From: Symbiodinium natans
Lineage: Eukaryota; Sar; Dinophyceae; Suessiales; Symbiodiniaceae
NCBI GenBank assembly: GCA_905221605.1
Contig: CAJNDS010001025.1
Span: 1-40,817 of the forward strand
Length of the DNA: 40,817 bases
Reading direction: 5' to 3'
The notes beneath the pieces are model-generated. The model ran no database searches and had not been told where the DNA came from. It saw only the letters and a list, made by a program, of their open reading frames with translations. Below, in pieces: positions 29,308 through 38,600 of this stretch. Each line of letters starts with the position of its first letter. The stretch's first letter is position 1. The translations under genes and the position numbers were made by a program.

Positions 29308-29403
29308 ATATATAAGTATACATAATGATCCTTTTGTTTCCTTGTCGTGATCACTATTTGGATTCAGGAGAAACCTGTAAATCCCAAAGCTGCAATTCCC
29401 TGA
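28710..29403 (+). CDS. Gene 5: 4-exon gene, 99-residue protein, product not recognised
   Basis: Plus-strand model, all junctions in phase: 28710-28794 (ATG after CGGGCC; MFSLAEKYPFEGRFTSCLHH; donor CAG|GTAACG), 28883-28914 (EIMTSIQAKRT; donor ACG|GTGAGA), 29069-29215 (acceptor CCCTGTTTGCAG; VGPLILRPLVQQCPTCSYFT; donor AGG|GTGACT) and 29368-29403 (acceptor with T-rich tract ending TTGGATTCAG; EKPVNPKAAIP, TGA). Total 300 nt including stop. One CxxC (CPTC) is present; no domain recognised. Its splice sites are close to consensus and its introns contain no telomeric arrays, unlike the minus-strand genes; intron 3 carries a TATATG microsatellite. The gene faces away from the 28608 exon and converges on gene 6. 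Confidence 0.65.
29264..29313. repeat. TATATG-type microsatellite
   Basis: Tandem GTATAT/TATATG units within intron 3 of the plus-strand gene. Confidence 0.85.
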
Positions 29404-29456
29404 CAAAGGATTGCAAACTAAAGTTTGACAAGGTAACTGAAGCCAGTATTTTATAA

Positions 29457-29597
29457 GGTTCTTGAAGGAGGGGGGCTCAAGGGGGGTATGTATCCCAAGG
29501 TTCCCTGATACTCCCCACTACTCCCTGAGAACTCCCGAAGCTTCCCGAGGGTTGTATTAGGTACCTACCCCCCATTGACCCCCCTCCCTTAAGAACC
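29457..29597. mobile_element. MITE-like foldback element, family C
   Basis: Inverted ends GGTTCTTGAAGGAGGGGGG and CCCCCCTCCCTTAAGAACC with a second paired block (GGGGGGTATGTA against TACCTACCCCCC). About 140 bp, no ORF. It sits between the converging gene 5 and gene 6 terminal exons. Confidence 0.75.
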
Positions 29598-29611
29598 CTA
29601 AGCCCTATAGC

Positions 29612-32600
29612 CTAGAAGTATTTCTCATGGAATTGGGGTGAAAACTCCGGACAACAGAAGCCCTGCTCCTCGTCAGAGTCGGACTGCACATGCTCGTCGG
29701 AATCTGAGGATTTGGAGACCCCGGAATGTTTCCTACCGCTTCCAAGCCCTCAAATCCCATAAGCCCTCCACCCTAAACCCTAAACCCTAAACCCTAAACC
29801 CTAAACCCTAAACCCTAAACCCTAAACCCTATACGGGGGGACAACCAAGGAAGGAAATCAACTCCCCTAATCGCCCTGAACTTATATTTCCCAGATCGAA
29901 CCAAGAAACAACCAAGAACACGGATAAGAGCAACAAGGAAGGGGCACCCTTACACAAGTAGAGGGGCACTAACCCAACCCTCACTCCCAAACACGGACTT
30001 TTTTCTTTGGACGGGCTGGCCATCCTTGAGCCAAACATAGTTTACGGGTTCATTAACCCTTTCAACTTCCAACACTAACTCCTTTCTACAATACCAATTG
30101 CAGCTCCGCACTCCCCCTGTCCTAGGATTTCCTAGGACACATTGGAGATGCAGGTCTTTTGGCCAAAAACTGCCATTAAGGCAGCAGCCAGCTGCTTGAA
30201 ATGCAAGTTGTGGTTTAACGTCTTCCAGGACTGAATTATAGCACGTTGGCTAACCTACCACCCATAGAGAATCTTTTTTCACCATGATCCTCTCATCACT
30301 GAAGACTCCTTGGCCTTCTTCACCACAAACCGTGGTCTTCGCTACGCGAAAAGCTACTTACTTCTACTATCAGGGATTTCCATACCCTTAATAGTAACCA
30401 CCACATTGTCAGCACATTGGCTGTTCCAGCGCACCCGTCTCCAGAAAGAGAAAAACTATCCCTTCATCCATACCATCCAATCACTTCTTTTTCCGATTGT
30501 TGGCAATCTTGAGGTGAAGTTGCAGCAGAATATACTCCAGGTCCGAAACTGTAAGAACAGGATCCTGTACGCCCCTTTGAATTGAGGATACCAATCCTTC
30601 TCTCTTTGCGTCCTCAATCGCCTGGCAAGATTGACCCAGCTCTTCATTCGCAGTGGCAGACCCTGGTGCATCCGCATCAGATGGACGATCCTTTTCTTCA
30701 GGATCTTGAACCATTACCACCTCTTCTTTTTTGGGACTCTGACTTTTCTCCCTCTTCTTTGTCTTTCCACCGACATTTGACTTTGTGCGCGTCTTCGAGG
30801 ATTTTTCCACTGCAGAAGCCACCACATTGGATGTTGATCCACCCTTCTCAATGATCGTCGGCATCTTCTTCGGCTTTGGAACCATGAGAGTGTAAGGATC
30901 TTCGATAGCTGCAGCTTTCCTCTTCTTTTTTACCTTTTTCTTCTCTTCTTCAACGGCAACCTCCGTCTCCGAAGTCTCAACCACTCCTTTTTCGGCAGGA
31001 ATATCCTTGCTGGACTCCCTTTCTAGGGATCTCTTTTTACCTCTTTTGGGATCCTTTTCCTCTCCCAAATTGGCTCGCTCATACCATATCCTCAGGTCAT
31101 TGACCCATTCTTCCACCTCTGCGAGCGAAACCTCATACGACTTCACTACTTCGAGAAGTTCCAGCACGGACAACATTTCAGTGGTCCACGAAACCCATAC
31201 TTGATCCATTTGGTCAGCATCTCCAGTGAACTTCAGGAGTTTGAACAATGGGTCCGCCTCTGCTCGAGCCAAATCTGGCTTGCCACCGGAGAGAAATGAA
31301 ATCGCCTCCATCAACAGTTCCGTCATCTTGGTCTCTTCGTCATAAACCATAAAATCCTCCTCATCATCATCGAACTGTTCAGGAGAGATCTCCTTTTCTC
31401 CACCATTTGCACCAGACTTTCTCCTTGGACCATCCCTTGGGGGCGTCCTTGGAGACCTTGGCCTCTGTTTTTCCAACGGAACACCATGCTCGAAGACACA
31501 CCTGTCACCAAATCGACACTTCCCAGACCGAGCAAACTGGACGCACCTCACACCAGTTGCATCATGCGAGAACTCACAATCCTTTCCAGCGAAACATTCT
31601 CTCCCTGCCACATAGTATTTGCACCAATATGAATGTAGCACCACATCATCTTCGGAATGGATGAATTTGCAGTCGTCACCGAATTTGCAGCGATCTTTCC
31701 CCCTGCCGAACCAATAGCAGAAACCCTTCTTCCTCTTCTCCAAGCGCTCTGCCTCATACCGGTCCATAGGGCGATTGTGCTCTACATGAACATTGCCATG
31801 TACCTGGGGACTGCTCCCTTCACCCGACGTGCTATCAGTATTTGGTGCTTGGAGTACAGCTGGAAAACCTGGCCTTGGTCCTACCACCTTCATGATCGGT
31901 TTTCCGCCAACTCCTGAGCCATGCTGAGACGATCCAAAAACATTGAACATCTTCATGAAGGCCTTTCTAGTGCCAATCTTCTGCACCCTTTTGATTGGAC
32001 GTTTCATTGCTCCAACCTTGCATCCAGATGCGTTCAAACGACACAACCTCCTATAACCAACTCTATGTCCCTTCTTCCAAAGAGCCATAAGAATTTTAGA
32101 GGCAGTGACATCCTCCACCTCTACCTTTTCAAATGGTCCCTCACTTCCCGGAACAAACCCATCCATATCTGAAGACCTTTCCATCTTTTTTGACACCACT
32201 TCGTCGAGGTAGTCTTCTGAGATCCAGGGTAAGTTCCCCTTAGAGGAAGGATTGTCATCATTGTTTGGTCCTTCACCAGGATACCCTTTTGTGCTGTCAA
32301 AGATCTTACCAGTAGTGCGGTCCTGCATAGAGAAATTCGAAGCCACGCGGGAGTACACTGACCACAAGAAAATCCTTGTGTCCGCCAGTCTTGATGACCC
32401 ACTGGATGTCTCCTCTTCCGGAGAAACTTCTGGCGCTTTGCCATCCCCTCCAGTGTCACCACTTATCTCACCTCCAGCATCTTCAATGGGAATAAGGGAT
32501 TCATTGTTCCCTTGATCAAGCACCGCACCCTCTGGTCCAAAAACTTCCAGCACCGCTGTCGAAGGATCCACCTCTTCATCAGCATCGTCGTCCATCCTTC

Positions 32601-35600
32601 TCCAGAGAGCCTCCAATTGGTCCGCACAAGTCGCCGCTTGAAGGAACTCCATCAACCGAGCCCTCCCGCGCTGCCAGAGAAATTCCGAAACCATCACCGA
32701 CCCTTGGGCTCCCAGATTCAGGAATGGGTGGACCATTTTGGCTACCCTCGCCATAAGTTCAATATGAACTTCCATGCCTGGACTGCGGCTCCAATCGTAG
32801 GCAATTGCCTCCATAGCAGCTCCAAACTTGTCAGTATTCTTGAATTCCCCTTCCAGACCAGGAGACAACAAGGCACCCATCACTGAAAGAGGATAATTCC
32901 CCACCGCCGGCAAGCACGGGTTTTCATGTTAACGAATGATGCAGGTCAGTATAATGTCCTTGATCTCTCCTTTGAAAAAGGAGTGCTCCAGTCCCTAGCT
33001 GGGCATTCATTTCATCCACTTGAACCATTTCAGCACATATCCTCTGTGCCATGTACGCCATTGCTGGCCAGACGGAACGATCGGTAAGACCGCGACGCAT
33101 AACCCAATCAGTGTTGGCGACTGAATCAGCGTCCTTGGATCATACACCAGAACAACCATTGCACCGTCACCCATTGACTGATCAGAATCGTCCTCCAGTG
33201 CCAGGTTCTCATCCTGTTCGCTTGCACCCTCGGATGACATGCTAATAACCAAATTTCGATCCATCTTATTGGACCCTTTTTGGCAGTCTCTTTGCCCCAC
33301 CGGCAACTTGCCAACTGCAACCTTCCAATAAATCCGAGTCAGAAGGCCTTTAACCAGCAATTGCTGAAGGTCACTCCTCACCGGACCACCATCCAACATC
33401 TTCGCATCATCACCACGGAGGTCATTGCTCCCACCTTCTCCTTCTTTTTGGTCAGTCTCCTCGCCAGAAATCTGTACTGCTCCTTCCGGCGCCGTCTCCT
33501 GTCCAGCCACTTCTTGCCCAGGAAGAACTTGAGCGCTTTCAGAGACATTCACCTGTCCAGCAACACCTTGCCCAGGTAAAACCTCATCCGTGGAGCCCAC
33601 CGCCAGCGAACCAACCATAACTGAACCATCCCTTGCTCTTTTTTGAGACCGTTCAGCTCGACGAGAAGGTTGTGGTAGCGAAAAAACTTGTGAAGTCACT
33701 TCTTGGCGGGTCTCCCCCCGCGACGCTTTGTCGCGCCCTTCGCCAAGGTGAACCGATTTTTTCGGCCCGTCATTGGAGCCTGAAGAACCACTTTGCGGAA
33801 CATTGCCACGATTCGCAGTTCTCTGTGAATCCCTTTCTTGCAAAAAGATTTCCTTCAGGCGTTGTACGGCATTGGTCTCCTCTTCGCTTGAATCGCTTGA
33901 GGAAGCGGCATACGAGACCAAAGCCTCCGCCTGTTCATCATCATCCACCACATCTGCCCACGCTCTGCTGAACCGATACGACAACCCACCACGAGGCTTC
34001 AGTTCCAGTGGCTTCGGCTTTTCCACCACTTCCGCCGGTTGCACTCGTCGTTGTGACCGAGAGCGTGGCACCTGTCGCACCTGTTTTTTGTCCAGCAAGG
34101 GCCTTCCCCTTCTCACAGGGTTTGATCTTGACCGATACTTTTTTGTTGGTGGATTCACCGGCGGCATTCCAACTCCCACCAACCGCAGCTTCTGTACACA
34201 CAACGGAGACCTCTGCGCAAGCGTCCAACCATCACGGTACCTGACCTTATCAAAAAGCTCCCGATAGGAGCCTCTCGGCATAGTTTTTGCACCGGAGTCT
34301 TCAGCTTCACGCACCTGAGTGAGGGTTCGCACCGCCGCTCTTCCAGTCCCTTTGTTCCCAGAAGATTGTTGTACCCGTACAGATGCATCAGAAAGAACTG
34401 CCTTTTCCGGTCCTCCCGGTCGATATCGGACCTCACCCACCAATTGCAGAATTTTGCATGCGGTCACTTTGTTGATCCCCTTGTCAACCAAATCTTCCAC
34501 AAAGATGAACTCTTGCAAGTCCGACACATTGGTCACACCAAGCGTAATCATCACCTCACTTACATGAGGGGTATACACCCACAGGTGTGCGTTGCGAGCC
34601 ATCCAATTTTCAATTGGCTCCTCCGGATTTTGAAGCTGAGTACCAGTGGATGCAGCCACGGAATTCTTTTGTTCATCAGCTTCTGCTTCATCCAGAGTAC
34701 CTTTTTCACCATCCTTTTGTGACACATTGGTCATTTGCAGTGCTTTCGGTGCCGAGGATGAGGAAGATTCAGCTCCCCCACTTGCAGGTGGCTGAAATGT
34801 GCTTCTATCCGTAATCTCCCATCCTCTCTCTTTTTCAAACCGGACCTGATTGGCCACCTGTACCAAGTGTTTCAGGAGCGACAACCGCTCCTCTGACATC
34901 TCGTCATGGGAGTACTTGCAGAAATTTAACCCTTTCCGGCAACGTCCTCGGAGGTAATAATCGAAACAGCAATTGTGGAACCCTGCGTCCCTTAGTGACT
35001 TCCTGGAAGCATTGTCCCAAGATTTGCCGGGCTCCCAAGTCCCTTCCAATGCTATGTCATCGTTGTGAAGGTACCTGCATGCAGTCCCATATTTACAACC
35101 ACCTTGATTGTAGTACAGACACAGCCGACCTTTTGGCTCACCCGACGTAGGCTCACCCTTTGATGCACCTTTGCCAAAATTGTACTTGGCCCGGAAGGCT
35201 AAATCCTCCCGCTCCTGCTGTGCCTCATCCACTGTACCTTCCTCTGTGGGAGGGTCACCGATGTTCCCATCCTCATCATCAGCTTCTTGGCTATTCTTTG
35301 AATCAGTTGACCCTCCTCCTGGCCAACCTTCACCATAACGACGATGCTCATAGGAACACTCATCACCATTGCGACACCTTCCCCGATTGAAGAACTTGCA
35401 CAGCTTGCTGTAACCAGGTGACAACACAGTCTTTGGTGTCATGTAAGCCTTTTTGTACTGGTCAGGGTCCATGTAGGCTTCCATTGGCTTGTTCTCCCTT
35501 TTGCTCATGGATTGCACTGCACCATCAAGCTCCTGCAAAAATAGCTTGGTGTCCAACCAAAGCGCGTTCCAAAACTCATCTTCCCCTTGATTCAGCACCG

Positions 35601-38600
35601 TTGCCACCGCTTCACCCACAACTGGTCGAGAAAATCTCCTTTTTCTGCATGCCAGTTCGAAAAGCGCGTTGTGGTACTGTTTTCGGGAAAAAGTGGTTAA
35701 CTTCCCCAAGCCTGTGCTTTCTGTAACATCAGGCTTCCAACCATCATTTTGCAAGATGCCATACGCGCGCCGAGCTTCCGCATTGAGGAATGCCTGATCT
35801 GCAACACACTCCTGTAAATCTTCCATCGGGCGACCCAACAGCATCCCTGTAATTTTGCCAACATAGGCTTCCTCTTCGTTTCCATTCTCCAGAAGAGCTT
35901 TGTAGATCTTTTCTCCATAAAGTTGTCTTTCTTCTCGTTCTTCAGAGGATAACTCTTGTATCACAAGCTCCTCATCGGATTGCTCTTCCTCTTGTTTCCA
36001 GTCCCATTGACCGTTGGAATCTCGGTACCACTGACCAACATACCATGGATTCGTCCACCACGTACTCCAGCCGCTGGGTTTCCACTTCCGCAGCGTTGAG
36101 GAAGGGTCCTCCACGTCCTCTTCCAAAACCAGAAAGGTGTCCAAGATTATGGTACCATCATCTTCCACTAGTTTCACTGTTCCATTGACAGTGTCACCAA
36201 ATCTGAAATGGCACGTATTGTTCCCTTCTGCAGGAATCAATACATTCAAATCACCATGGTCCAAAAAAGCTCCATACCCATTGATGCAGCGCACTAGACC
36301 CACGATCTCACCTCCCTCTTGATAGCAATGTGTCCCAGGTGATTCCAAGGCTCCCGCTCGGGGCACTTTCTTTGCTTGCTCTTCAGAAACCACCTCTGTA
36401 TCATCGGCTCCTGGCGCATCCTTTGTTTTCACCTTTGAGTCACACTGCTCGTCCTGCTCCACGAGTCCCACAAGCTCATCTTTTTTGTGCTCCTGGACTT
36501 CAGGACCTCTCTTTTTCTCCGCCAAAGGCTTTGCCTCATCTGCTGTAATTCGCTCGGTGTCGACTTCCGGCGAACTTTCAGACGGCAACACTTCTCCCTT
36601 CATGGGAGTGGACCCATCATTGGAGTCCTTTGTCACACCTTCTGCAGCAGGCAAATCTTCCTCCACTGCAGGGCAATTGAGTCGATCATCCACGGCAGGC
36701 ACGCTTTCTTCCACCGCAGGATCCTTTGGTTCCATGGCTTCCAAAGGAGAATTTCCACCATCATTGACCACAGCTGCCTCATTGGCTCCGGTGTAGCCCT
36801 TGTCATTTCGTTCCTCGCTGCTAACTTCAGGTTGCACCAGTGCGTCCACCTGTGAACCTCCATCATCAGCTGCTGCGGAGACCTGCGCCCCATTGTTGCA
36901 GTCGCCCGTGGAACGTACCGCCATATGCACCTCAACCCGTGCTTCCTTCGCACTCCAGGTAATATCTGGCGCATCGACCCGCGCATCATTGGCGCTCCAG
37001 GCCTCATTTTTCAGATCTTCTGTGTCTCCAGCTATTCCAGAAGCTTCTTTTTCCCTTTGAATGGCAGGAACCTTGGCACCAAACGAAGAGACCTCCTCAG
37101 TCGCAACACACGACCTTTTCCCTCCGTCTTCCAAAATCTCCAGGACCACATTCCCGAACGACAGGTACCACATCCACCACTCGATCTTCTGCAGCCGACA
37201 CAGTTCCGATCTCCACATTGGGAATCTTTTCTTCTGGACCTACCGATTCCACCGCTGCCACACCCTCAGAAAGTGCTCCCATTCCTTCCCGATCCAGATG
37301 TTGAGCTCCAGCGATGTCTGTTCGGTTTCCAGGAATCTCCTCCTCAGCAGGAGAACCCGAGGTCGGGGCGTCACCACCAGCCCTAGGACCGCTATCCCTG
37401 ATAGTAGAGGGAAAATCTTTTTCACCTAAACTATTTACACTACCCTGGAATGCCCTCGTAGACTCAGTCTTCGGAGTAGAGGATGAAGAATCCAGTGCCG
37501 CCTCCATTTCCAGCTCATTGCCCGAAGGAGACCCAACCACCTCGTCACTCTTCATCTTTTCACCTACCACCGGCAATGTCCACTTGCTTTCCTGCGTATC
37601 CAGGCAGTAATAATATTGTCTCCCATCCTCATGGAGGTGCCATTCCCACGTTGTCCCATCGCACGCTTTGATCAGATGCTCGTCTTTCCGAAAACCATCC
37701 CTTTCAGAGACCTGTCGCATCTCGTCCTCTTCTTCGGACAACTGTCGCAACCTCTCAGCCTCCATCTGTAGGATCTCCTCCTCCCCCATGGCGTATCCAG
37801 CAGCAGGTGCAGCTTCAAAGCTGTCCGCACCCTTCTGTCCATGACCGCTTCCACCACCTTGGGAACTCGAAGATGGATCCCTTTTGATCTTGTTCAGAGG
37901 CCTCCTGGCCGCTTGCAGCACTTCTCCAATCAGATCGGTCGGAGACTCTTGGTCTACCATTCGACCCGAAGTCGAAGACGACGGCTGATACCCGTGTTTG
38001 TGCAACACTCGTAAAACAGTCACCTCCATTTCACGATCTATACCACCAGTCGCGTCCCAGTTCCTTTTCTCACCAGGCTTTGGCGATACAGAAACAGCAC
38101 GTCCTTCAGCTTCAGCATTGCTAACCATATCCCTATTAGGATTCATACCCACATTGGGGCTTTCTGCAACCAAGGCCTCTTCCAGATGTTCTTCAGCGCC
38201 GGGAATCACCTCTTCCAACACCGATCTTTCACCCAGAGACTCAGCTGCACCATTTCCAGCTCCACCATCTTGTCCACCATCCGAGGCAAGTTGGAGCCAT
38301 CGCTTCGGAGAAGGCATTGCTTCTTGATCCCAAAAACCTTGAAAGAACACTTAACCGCAGGGAACCTAATTTGGGCTCATAACCTACGGGGGGACAACCA
38401 AGGAAGGAAATCAACTCCCCTAATCGCCCTGAACTTATATTTCCCAGATCGAACCAAGAAACAACCAAGAACACGGATAAGAGCAACAAGGAAGGGGCAC
38501 CCTTACACAAGTAGAGGGGCACTAACCCAACCCTCACTCCCAAACACGGACTTTTTTCTTTGGACGGGCTGGCCATCCTTGAGCCAAACATAGTTTACGG

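Noticed and set aside
30481-38317. Reverse transcriptase or integrase in the LTR element
   Set aside because: No YxDD, HHCC or DDE spacing is visible in any of the three ORFs, and the 370 bp after ORF 3 are too short and interrupted by stops.
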